Below the pieces are notes generated by a model. That model was not told where the DNA came from. It saw only the letters and a list, made by a program, of their open reading frames with translations, and ran no database searches. From contig JAJFHB010000464.1 of assembly GCA_021775795.1 (NCBI GenBank), forward strand, positions 1 through 7,125: a stretch of DNA of 7,125 nucleotides. Direction: 5' to 3'. Both the position numbers and the translations under genes were made by a program. This document shows, in pieces, positions 1 through 6,038 of the stretch (its first letter is position 1; every line of letters starts with the position of its first letter). This DNA comes from Hyphomicrobiales bacterium. Its GTDB lineage: Bacteria > Pseudomonadota > Alphaproteobacteria > Rhizobiales > JAJFHB01.

Positions 1-1
1 C

Positions 2-928
2 AGAACTCCCTGTCGACCCTGGCGTTTGATGGCGTCCTTGGGGGCTGCGTTGTTCATTGCAACATCGCTTGGAGGCGCGTTGCTGGCGCAGGATGCTTCA
101 GAGATCGAGGCCGAAGCTGCTGCCGAAGAGAATATTGCAACAGATACCGATGTTGCAGGAGTGACGCGCATCATGCCGTTTTTCTGGGACCGGGCCGAAC
201 ATCTAGGCACCCCTGATCTCAGTGCCCTCAGTGGTATCAACTTTCTGACCGACAGCGATTATCCGCCTTTCAACTACAGAGATGCGCGCGGCGACCTTGT
301 CGGTTTCAACGTCGATATTGCCAAAGCCCTGTGCGCAGCACTGCGCATTCGCTGCCGTATCGCTGCGCGGCAGTGGGATGAGCTTGTTCCAGCTCTTGAG
401 GACAGATCGGCCGACGCGGTGATCGCCTCGATTTCGATCACAGAAGCAAATCGTGAGCGAATGGATTTTTCATTTCCCTACTTCCGTTCACCGGCCCGCT
501 TTGTTGTTCGCCGCACGGATCATATTGAAACTGTGACAGCAGAAGAGCTGGAGGAGCAGCGCGTTGCGGTTGTTTCAAACACAGCTCACGCTGCCTATCT
601 GAATGCCTTCTTCTCTCGCGCCCTCATCGCTCACTTCGATACGGACGAAGAGGCCCGGGAAGCCATGCGGACCGGTGAAGTGGATGCTTTGTTTGGCGAT
701 GGCGCAACGCTCATGTTCTGGGTCAACGGCACGGAATCCAAAGAATGTTGCCGTTTTGCTGACGGCGCATTTACAGAGAGTCGGTTTTTTGGAAACGGTG
801 CCGGAATCGCGGTTCGCCTCGGCGATGATCTTCTCATGGACGCGCTCAACTATGGTCTCGATCGCATAAAGATCTCAGGCACATATGATCGCATCTACCG
901 CAACCACTTCCCACTCGACCTCTATTAG
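2..928 (+). CDS. Family 3 solute-binding protein (periplasmic amino-acid-binding type), 5' end probably outside the window
   Basis: Likely a periplasmic receptor that delivers a polar amino acid or similar small ligand to an ABC importer. Residues are counted from the TTG at 26. A hydrophobic signal segment (about 3-21, cleavage near ALLA|QD) is followed by an acidic Ala/Glu-rich linker (25-42), then the binding fold from about 72. Family features are DYPPFNY (78-84), GFNVDIAKALC (93-103), ASISIT (134-139), PYF (151-153), a ligand-type Asp in FGDGA (D225) and the ending GTYDRIYRNHF (285-295). C103 and C110 match the disulphide pair of LAO/HisJ-type proteins. The frame is open to base 2 with no stop. 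The ATG at 29 and TTG at 26 have no Shine-Dalgarno and would give a signal peptide without positive charge, whereas the upstream codons encode three Arg. I infer the start lies further left. No permease or ATPase gene is adjacent, so the ligand is unknown. The next gene converges 12 bases after the stop. Confidence 0.88.
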   Translation, partial: RTPCRPWRLMASLGAALFIATSLGGALLAQDASEIEAEAAAEENIATDTDVAGVTRIMPFFWDRAEHLGTPDLSALSGINFLTDSDYPPFNYRDARGDLVGFNVDIAKALCAALRIRCRIAARQWDELVPALEDRSADAVIASISITEANRERMDFSFPYFRSPARFVVRRTDHIETVTAEELEEQRVAVVSNTAHAAYLNAFFSRALIAHFDTDEEAREAMRTGEVDALFGDGATLMFWVNGTESKECCRFADGAFTESRFFGNGAGIAVRLGDDLLMDALNYGLDRIKISGTYDRIYRNHFPLDLY

Positions 929-940
929 AGCTGAAGCGAC

Positions 941-1756
941 CTAGTCTTTGCCGTTTCGGCGGAATGGAAACATCAGGCTCCAGCCCAGCCGGGTCGGATC
1001 ATCGGTCTGGTAAGGTGCAAGGCCGATAACCATTTCATCATGCCCCGCATCCGGCTGTCCCTTGTAGGTCTGGAACAGCCGATCCCAAACCGACAGATTG
1101 AAACCGTAATTGCTGTCCGTTTCCTGCTGTTCGATCGAATGATGTACCCGGTGCATGTCCGGTGTCACCAGAACAAGCCGGAGTAAGCGGTCGGCAGGCC
1201 CGGGCAGCCGGATGTTGCCGTGGTTGAACATGGCGGTACCATTCAGCAGAACCTCGAAGAGAAAGACTGCCAGAGGCGCTGGGCCAAGTACGAGAATGAC
1301 CGCAAATTTATAGAGCATGGACAGACAAATCTCGACGGGATGAAAGCGGATAGCAGTTGTGAGATCGAAATCCCGGTCTGCGTGATGCACCCGATGCACA
1401 CGCCAGAGAATGGGAACCTTGTGAGAGGCAAAGTGCTGGAAGTAAATGGCAAGATCCAGGGCAATCACCGCCACGGTAATCTCCAGCCAGCCGGGCAGGT
1501 CGATCGAATTGAACAACCCCCATTGCCGCAGTTGCACAAACTCGGCAACACCGACGGCAAGGACGGGAAACAGCAGGCGCAGTGCAAGCGTATCGATCAC
1601 CACCAGGGAGATGTTGGTGAACCAGCGAACAGGCCGCGTGAAAGTTTGCTTGCGGCGTGGAGCTGCAAGTTCCCATAAAGCGATCACAGCGAAAATGCCA
1701 CCGAAGCAAATGAGCCGCACCGTTCCTTCACTCAACTCGCCCAGATTTTCAAACAT
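941..1756 (-). CDS. Fatty acid hydroxylase / sterol desaturase family membrane protein
   Basis: A 271-residue integral membrane protein of the non-haem di-iron fatty acid hydroxylase superfamily, which hydroxylates or desaturates lipids, sterols or carotenoids using O2. The histidine motifs are visible: HFASH (H108, H112), HRVHH (H121, H124, H125), FNH (H179) and HRVHH (H202, H205, H206). The family ending SNYGFNLSVWDRLFQTY spans 215-231. Hydrophobic stretches at about 12-30, 46-70, 92-106 and 145-172 fit membrane helices that leave the His clusters on the cytoplasmic face. The frame extends upstream to an ATG at 1807, but that start has no ribosome site and adds 17 polar residues. I chose the ATG at 1756, which has GGAG 13 bases upstream (rather far) and begins directly before the first conserved hydrophobic segment. 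The gene converges on the binding-protein gene and diverges from the alpha/beta hydrolase gene. The family call is firm, but the substrate cannot be read from the sequence. Confidence 0.9.
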   Translation of the reverse strand: MFENLGELSEGTVRLICFGGIFAVIALWELAAPRRKQTFTRPVRWFTNISLVVIDTLALRLLFPVLAVGVAEFVQLRQWGLFNSIDLPGWLEITVAVIALDLAIYFQHFASHKVPILWRVHRVHHADRDFDLTTAIRFHPVEICLSMLYKFAVILVLGPAPLAVFLFEVLLNGTAMFNHGNIRLPGPADRLLRLVLVTPDMHRVHHSIEQQETDSNYGFNLSVWDRLFQTYKGQPDAGHDEMVIGLAPYQTDDPTRLGWSLMFPFRRNGKD

Positions 1757-1882
1757 GATGGCTGTTGTTCTCCACAAAGCATGGCGCCCAAAACATTGGG
1801 CCGGCATTCAGTTTAGATATCGTGCCGGAAGGCGGCTGCATACAAGTTGCGAAGCATATCGCCTCGGTGCGAAGATGGAGAG
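1757..1882. promoter_or_regulatory. Divergent intergenic region with two overlapping inverted repeats
   Basis: These 126 bases separate the starts of the hydroxylase-family gene (- strand) and the alpha/beta hydrolase gene (+ strand), so promoters for both should lie here. Two dyads are seen directly. GCCCAA-AACA-TTGGGC (1786-1801) is a perfect 6-base stem with a 4-base loop. CCGGCA (1801-1806) pairs with TGCCGG (1823-1828). They meet at base 1801, so the two structures are nearly exclusive. I see no convincing -35/-10 pair on either strand. An operator or a leader hairpin is inference. Confidence 0.35.
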
Positions 1883-2524
1883 ATGACAGATCTTCTCACT
1901 GACGGCCCACAAGGTGCAGACAGAGTTTACATATTCGCCCACGGTGCAGGTGCTCCGATGGACAGTGAGTTTATGTGCGAAATAGCCCGTTTTCTCGGCG
2001 AAATGGGAGTTTTGGTTTTCCGGTTTGAGTTTCCCTACATGGCGGCGCGCCGCGTTGACGGATCGAAAAAGCCGCCGCCCCGGGCTGAGAAGCTCATGAG
2101 CAATTACGAAGAAGTGATAAAGGATGTGACCGTCAGGGTGGCACCGGCGGCAAAACTGTTCATCGGCGGCAAGTCAATGGGCGGCCGGGTAGCCTCCCTT
2201 GTCGCGGAAGATGCCTTTGCAGCGGGACGGATTGCCGGCCTTGTCTGTCTTGGTTATCCGTTTCATCCCTCTGGCAAACCCGAACGACTGCGCACCGCTC
2301 ATTTGGAGCATCTGGAGATGCCTACGCTTGTTTGTCAGGGTGAGCGCGATGCTCTGGGCAACCGCGATGAAGTAAGAGGTTATGCGTTGTCAGCGTCCAT
2401 CGAATTGAGCTGGCTGCCCGATGGCGATCACAGCCTCGTTCCGCGCAAGGCAACTGGCCGCACGAAAGGCGATAACTGGCAGCAATGCGCCGAAGCAATC
2501 GCCGCTTTCATGCAGTCTGTCTGA
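1883..2524 (+). CDS. Alpha/beta hydrolase of the KANSL3/Tex30-like family
   Basis: A 213-residue cytoplasmic protein with no signal peptide and the compact alpha/beta hydrolase fold. A complete catalytic triad is visible: nucleophile elbow GGKSMGG (S98), acid in CQGERDALG (D156) and base in DGDHSL (H183). The early loop HGAGAPMDSEFM (20-31) after strand VYIFA is typical of the KANSL3/Tex30-like group of predicted hydrolases (COG3571 type), and LGYPFHPSGKPE (123-134) is another conserved block. The natural substrate of this group is not established, so only a serine-hydrolase-type activity is supported. The frame opens at a TTG at 1847, but the ATG at 1883 has GAAG 8 bases upstream and GGAG closer in, and the family begins at about this point. 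A three-codon mini-frame, ATG GAG AGA TGA (1875-1886), overlaps the start and is probably chance. The gene diverges from the hydroxylase gene and converges with the TerB-like gene. Confidence 0.88.
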   Translation: MTDLLTDGPQGADRVYIFAHGAGAPMDSEFMCEIARFLGEMGVLVFRFEFPYMAARRVDGSKKPPPRAEKLMSNYEEVIKDVTVRVAPAAKLFIGGKSMGGRVASLVAEDAFAAGRIAGLVCLGYPFHPSGKPERLRTAHLEHLEMPTLVCQGERDALGNRDEVRGYALSASIELSWLPDGDHSLVPRKATGRTKGDNWQQCAEAIAAFMQSV

Positions 2525-2610
2525 ATGGAACCTGGCGTCGGCTCCGGCAGGCGCTGAAATGCCCGCCGGATACCGTAGCGTGTCGTTTGTATTGCGACCT
2601 GGATCTTTGG
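2525..2610. terminator. Convergent intergenic gap with an imperfect GC-rich hairpin
   Basis: The 86 bases between the convergent hydrolase and TerB-like genes contain one hairpin at 2544-2569: CCGGC-A-GGC, loop GCTGAAAT, then GCC-C-GCCGG, with a single A/C mismatch. No T-run follows it on either strand, so it is not a standard intrinsic terminator. It could still slow or end transcription from both sides with Rho, or protect the 3' ends. The position favours a terminator role, but the sequence evidence alone is weak. Confidence 0.3.
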
Positions 2611-3024
2611 CTAGATCTGCGCGTGGCGGGCCATGGCGCCGCGTTCAATAGCTGCACAGGCGAGTTTGTCCACGTGGAGAGCATCACGAAGGCGCTGCAG
2701 GAAACGAATTTCTTCCTGACGTACGGTCAGGTCCACAGCGGCAACCTCAACCGCAAGCGCATAGGCGGTTTCGTGCAGTTGCGGCGGGAGCGCATCGGCG
2801 GCGAGCGCCAGAATGGCATCCATGCCATCATCTTCGTTGAGGATTTCAAGACACTCCCGGGAAAACAGGGGAAGTTTTGCTTCGTCAAAATCCTGGAACA
2901 CTGGCAGCCGGTTCACGATCTGCTTAATGCGTTCAATTTCCGTGTCGGAGATCGTGGCGTCAATGACCGAGATTGTGATCATGACATAGATGAGGGCCCG
3001 ATGATGGCCGATGGTTTGCGACAT
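2611..3024 (-). CDS. TerB-family protein (tellurite-resistance-type TerB fold)
   Basis: A 137-residue soluble, mostly helical protein of the TerB family. ALIYVMITISVIDATISDTE (10-29) and the following ERIKQIVNRLPVFQDFD match the typical TerB opening. A second, similar half, with VDLTVRQEE at 97-105, repeats the Asp-x(4-6)-Glu pattern that binds metal in TerB; the glycine usual after the first Asp is missing in both halves. The conserved ALPPQLHETAYALAVEVAA block (78-96) is typical of small stand-alone alphaproteobacterial members. The frame extends to an ATG at 3057, but the ATG at 3024 has AGGAG (3031-3035) 6 bases upstream and is clearly the better start. No terA, terC, terD or terE lies nearby, so tellurite resistance should not be assumed. 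It follows the helicase gene on the same strand after 77 bases and may be co-transcribed with it. The exact function is unknown. Confidence 0.88.
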   Translation of the reverse strand: MSQTIGHHRALIYVMITISVIDATISDTEIERIKQIVNRLPVFQDFDEAKLPLFSRECLEILNEDDGMDAILALAADALPPQLHETAYALAVEVAAVDLTVRQEEIRFLQRLRDALHVDKLACAAIERGAMARHAQI

Positions 3025-3030
3025 GCGCTG

Positions 3031-3035
3031 CTCCT
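3031..3035 (-). promoter_or_regulatory. Ribosome binding site of the TerB-like gene
   Basis: AGGAG on the - strand with 6 bases to the ATG at 3024. It is the strongest Shine-Dalgarno in the window and decides the start against the in-frame ATG at 3057, which has nothing comparable upstream. Confidence 0.7.
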
Positions 3036-3049
3036 GCCTGAGATGAGCT

Positions 3050-3066
3050 GGCCGCAACTGGCGGCC
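3050..3066 (-). other. Hairpin between the helicase and TerB-like genes
   Basis: A perfect 6-base GC-only stem (GGCCGC, 5-base loop, GCGGCC) in the 77-base gap after the helicase stop and 15 bases ahead of the TerB-like ribosome site. No T-run follows it on the - strand, so it is a poor intrinsic terminator. It may instead be an attenuating or mRNA-stabilising element in a shared transcript. The structure is seen in the sequence; the role is inference. Confidence 0.4.
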
Positions 3067-3101
3067 GGATTTGTGTGTTCGTTGTCTGAACGGGATACGA
3101 T

Positions 3102-5933
3102 CTAACGGGTATCGTTGTCCAGAAATTCGCGGACCACGTCAATAGCGTCGACAAGCCCGAGCCGTTCAATTTCAAGCGCATCAGGGAAGGCGGTTGAAAA
3201 CCGCGAGGCAGTTCTTGAGTCAAGAACCACAAATACTCCCCTGTCTCGGGCACTGCGAATGAGCCGTCCGAAGGCCTGGCGCAGACGTAATCGCACAGCC
3301 ATATCCTGATAGAGACTGCCGCCGAAGACTTTCCGACGCGCCCGTTCCAATACGGACGGTTGCGGCCATGGCACCCTGTCCATGACGATCAGCCGGAGGC
3401 TCCGCCCTGGCACATCAACACCATCGCGTACCGCATCCGTACCCAGCAGACAGGCGTTTTCCTCTTCCCGGAATAGGTCGACCAGCGTGCCGATGTCTAC
3501 CGGGTCAACATGCTGCGCATAAAGCGGCAGGTTGGCCTGAGCGAGGGGCATCAACAGCTTTTCATGAACAACCCGAAGCCGGCGGATTGCGGTGAAGAGC
3601 CCAAGAGCACCCCCTCCGGCTGCAAGAAACAGCTCGCGATAGGCGGCGGCGACCTGGTCCGCGTCGTCACGGGCCACATCATTCACAACCAAAAGCCGGG
3701 AGCATTTTCCATAGTCGAACGGGGATTCGTAAGTCTGTCGCATCACAGGGGTCGCCAGATGGGTGACGCCGGTGCGCATTTCCGCATTCTGCCAGTCGTC
3801 GGGAACATCCTTCGGGCGATCTTTCAGCGTTGCCGATGTGATCAAAACCCCATCACTTGTCTCAAGCACCGAGCGGGCGAAGGGTTTCGTGGGGTCCACC
3901 CAGTGCCGGTGCATACCCGTATCAATTTCCTGACCCCAGGCCATATCAATCGAGAACCAGTCCGCAAACTCCTCTCCCGGTTCTGTATCTAGCTGGCGCG
4001 CCATGTCCCGCCACCCCGGCAGCATCAATGCCGCCCGGCGCATCAAGCCGCGCACCACCGCCTCAATGCGGGCGCGCTCGGTGGTGTCCAGTTCATCGGC
4101 GTCCTCATCAAGCCGTCCATGCAGCCGCTCGGCAAGACCACGCAAGGGGCGGCCGAGCGCATCAAGCGTCTTGCTCAGGCTGCCGGCCGCCTCCGCAATA
4201 CCTTCTCCCAGCGGATGGCAGTCCGTTTCAAGCGAATAGGACGAGCGGTGTTCGGTCCGGGCACGCACCTGTTGATGTACGCGCGCGAGAAATTTTTCTG
4301 CGGAATTGGAAGGGTTGGGCGCCTGGACCCTTTGCATCCAGCCGGGGCCGGGCAATTCACGCGCCGCAAGCAGCGTTTGTTGCAGAAGATCTTCGGTCTC
4401 TTCGTCCTCATCAACGAGGCCGCTCAAACGGTCTGCCAGTCCGCGCCCGCGCCGGCCCCGCACTTCCGGGCCAATCAGCCAGCGTCTGAGCTCGGCCATT
4501 TCGAGGCCCGTGAGATGGCTGGAATAGGCGCTGTCGGCGGCATCGAAGACATGGTGGCCCTCATCGAAGATGATGCGTGGGGCCGCTTCCGGCGCGGTCG
4601 GCAGGTCCATGTCCTCAAATACATCGCCCAGAGCTGCCTGCATCATGACGAGCGCATGATTGGCAATGACCAGGTCAGCGTGGCGGGCCTGACGCTGGAC
4701 TTTCTCGATAAAGCATTTGCGATAGTGGGGACAGGCGGAATAGATGCACTCACCGCGCCGGTCTGTCAGGCCGAGTGATTGTGGTGAGATGGCCCGGCCG
4801 CGGGTTGCGGACCCATCGCCCACAAACAAAGGCAGCAGCCAGGCTGGAAAGTCACCGCCGATCATGTCGCCGTCGCGGGTGGCCCGGGCCCAGCGTGCGA
4901 CGAGGGCGGAAAAGACAGCGCCGCGAGGCGAGGAAGTACCCTCACGGGCCATCCATTCCTGAAGATTAAGGAGACAGAGATAATTCTCCCGGCCCTTGCG
5001 CACCACCACCCGTTTTGCCCGCTCCGAGGCGTCAGGGTGCAGACGGTGCGTTTCCTGTTCCAGTTGGCGCTGCAGATTTTTCGTATAAGTGGAAATCCAG
5101 ACGGTTCCCGCATTGCGCTCTGCCCACAAAGAGGCAGGTGCCAGATACCCGAGGGTTTTCCCCAGTCCGGTGCCGGCTTCTGCAAGCATAATGGCGTTGT
5201 CGCCGGGGCGCTCTTTGGGTTTGAAAATGTGAGTTGCCTTGCGGCTGTAATCGCGCTGTTGGAGTCTTTCTTCTGCATCCCCACCCAGCACATGTTGAAG
5301 CAGGGTTTCCGCATCATCTTCTGAAACCGGCAATGACGATGGTTGCGGCCGTGGCCCGGGGTCTTCCCAATCCGGCAATCGGTCCCAGACATTGAGCCCG
5401 GCAGTGCGCATACCGCCATCGGTGCTGTATCCGGCCTCCTGCAGGGCACTCATCACCTCATTTGCCCAGGGCCAGTTGCTGGCCTGCAGATGGCTGGCAA
5501 TGTGTCCTGTCTCGCGCAGGCGTGTGCGGTCAAGCGTGCGCAGTTCGCTCACCAGGGTTTCCGCAATGGCCTGCAGCAGGTCTGCACGCGTCTCCTCAAG
5601 GCCCAGTACTTTCGCAAAGCCGCTGGGTGTGGGCAGGCCCATCTGGGCTGGACGGATAAAGGCATAGAGCTCTGCAAGATCAAGATGCGCAGGGCCGGTA
5701 GCAAGTCGTGCCTGCTGATCTCCAGCCCGAGCCGCAAGAATCAGGCGGCTTAGTGTGAATGCGGCATGGCAGATAATGTGCTGGGTCTTCGACAGTGCTG
5801 TGAGGGCATCGCCCGCGCTGATTATTTGTGGCTCTCGGTCGGGCTCCTTGAGAAGGACCGCACCATTCCGCAGGCTGAGGCTCGGCAATCTGGCCGAGGT
5901 CTTGCCGGTCGGGGTGATGGCTGCATCATCCAT
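3102..5933 (-). CDS. DinG-like ATP-dependent DNA helicase (XPD/Rad3-type, iron-sulphur)
   Basis: A 943-residue superfamily 2 helicase of the DinG/XPD group, expected to unwind DNA (including forks, R-loops or G4-type structures in known relatives) 5' to 3' using ATP. Motifs in order: Walker A EAGTGLGKT (252-260), VIANH (422-426), motif II DEGH (457-460; usually DEAH), SATL (700-703), GLFTAIRRL (778-786), motif V GTDAVRDGVDVPG (831-843) and motif VI QAFGRLIRSARDRG (886-899). Four cysteines, C320 plus C396, C401 and C407 in C-x4-C-x5-C, fit the DinG/XPD 4Fe-4S domain. About 240 residues precede the helicase core. Part of this (52-113; CHAAFTLSRL, then LDLAELYAFIRP) looks like a worn DEDD exonuclease fold without its acidic residues. 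It is longer than E. coli DinG (about 715) because of this region. The ATG at 5933 has GGAG 10 bases upstream. It diverges from lysK. No LexA-type box is seen upstream. Several long frames on the opposite strand are shadows of this gene. Confidence 0.93.
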   Translation of the reverse strand: MDDAAITPTGKTSARLPSLSLRNGAVLLKEPDREPQIISAGDALTALSKTQHIICHAAFTLSRLILAARAGDQQARLATGPAHLDLAELYAFIRPAQMGLPTPSGFAKVLGLEETRADLLQAIAETLVSELRTLDRTRLRETGHIASHLQASNWPWANEVMSALQEAGYSTDGGMRTAGLNVWDRLPDWEDPGPRPQPSSLPVSEDDAETLLQHVLGGDAEERLQQRDYSRKATHIFKPKERPGDNAIMLAEAGTGLGKTLGYLAPASLWAERNAGTVWISTYTKNLQRQLEQETHRLHPDASERAKRVVVRKGRENYLCLLNLQEWMAREGTSSPRGAVFSALVARWARATRDGDMIGGDFPAWLLPLFVGDGSATRGRAISPQSLGLTDRRGECIYSACPHYRKCFIEKVQRQARHADLVIANHALVMMQAALGDVFEDMDLPTAPEAAPRIIFDEGHHVFDAADSAYSSHLTGLEMAELRRWLIGPEVRGRRGRGLADRLSGLVDEDEETEDLLQQTLLAARELPGPGWMQRVQAPNPSNSAEKFLARVHQQVRARTEHRSSYSLETDCHPLGEGIAEAAGSLSKTLDALGRPLRGLAERLHGRLDEDADELDTTERARIEAVVRGLMRRAALMLPGWRDMARQLDTEPGEEFADWFSIDMAWGQEIDTGMHRHWVDPTKPFARSVLETSDGVLITSATLKDRPKDVPDDWQNAEMRTGVTHLATPVMRQTYESPFDYGKCSRLLVVNDVARDDADQVAAAYRELFLAAGGGALGLFTAIRRLRVVHEKLLMPLAQANLPLYAQHVDPVDIGTLVDLFREEENACLLGTDAVRDGVDVPGRSLRLIVMDRVPWPQPSVLERARRKVFGGSLYQDMAVRLRLRQAFGRLIRSARDRGVFVVLDSRTASRFSTAFPDALEIERLGLVDAIDVVREFLDNDTR

Positions 5934-6038
5934 GGGGGATCAGCTCCGGAGCAGTGCAAAGGTCAGATTGACCGCGTCTACCTATCGTGTCATTGACGCG
6001 TTTCAACCAAAACCCGAAAATCAGTGTGGCATGTGAAC
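5934..6038. promoter_or_regulatory. Divergent helicase/lysK regulatory region with clustered TGAC half-sites
   Basis: 105 bases between two divergent starts. Seen directly: GGTCA-GAT-TGACC (5961-5973), a perfect 5-base dyad; GTCA-T-TGAC (5989-5997), a second dyad with the same half-site; and two related direct copies, TTGACCGCGT (5968-5977) and TTGACGCGT (5993-6001), 25 bases apart start to start. The second copy overlaps the proposed lysK -35 box. The palindrome GCTCCGGAGC (5943-5952) contains the helicase ribosome site. A convincing helicase promoter is not seen: TTGAAA on the - strand (6006-6001) has no good -10 partner. Binding by a regulator is inference. Confidence 0.4.
5993..6021 (+). 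promoter_or_regulatory. Candidate sigma-70 promoter of lysK
   Basis: TTGACG (5993-5998, 5 of 6 matches to TTGACA) is followed after exactly 17 bases by GAAAAT (6016-6021, 4 of 6 to TATAAT). A transcript would begin near 6027-6030, only about 10 bases before the lysK ATG at 6039. That agrees with the lack of a Shine-Dalgarno there. The prediction is by eye from consensus boxes and spacing only. Confidence 0.45.

Noticed and set aside
1220..1678. + strand frame of 152 codons opposite the hydroxylase-family gene
   Set aside because: Antisense to a gene with all its histidine motifs; Gln and His content reflects the complement of hydrophobic codons.
2611..3024. Tellurite resistance determinant
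   Set aside because: Only a single TerB-fold gene is present. The other ter genes that make up the resistance operon are absent, so the phenotype is not supported.
2485..3105. + strand frame of 206 codons overlapping the hydrolase 3' end and the TerB-like gene
   Set aside because: It is antisense to the well-supported TerB-like gene, begins inside the hydrolase gene in another frame and has no family features.
3088..3116. Imperfect direct repeat AACGGGATACGAT / AACGGGTATCGTT at the helicase stop
   Set aside because: The match is partial, half of it is coding, and there is no second site or further copy to suggest a function.
3857..4778. Long + strand frames of 210 and 219 codons opposite the helicase gene
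   Set aside because: They lie wholly inside an unambiguous helicase coding region on the other strand, show no recognisable domain and have biased composition (Arg, Pro, Ser, Gln rich). They are antisense shadows of GC-rich coding sequence.
4862..5449. - strand frame of about 195 codons within the helicase gene
   Set aside because: A different frame of the same strand as the helicase; Cys, Arg and Pro rich, no motif. Shadow frame.
5934..6038. SOS (LexA) box upstream of the helicase, since E. coli dinG is damage-inducible
   Set aside because: I looked for the alphaproteobacterial GTTC-N7-GTTC pattern and the enterobacterial CTG-N10-CAG form and found no convincing match.
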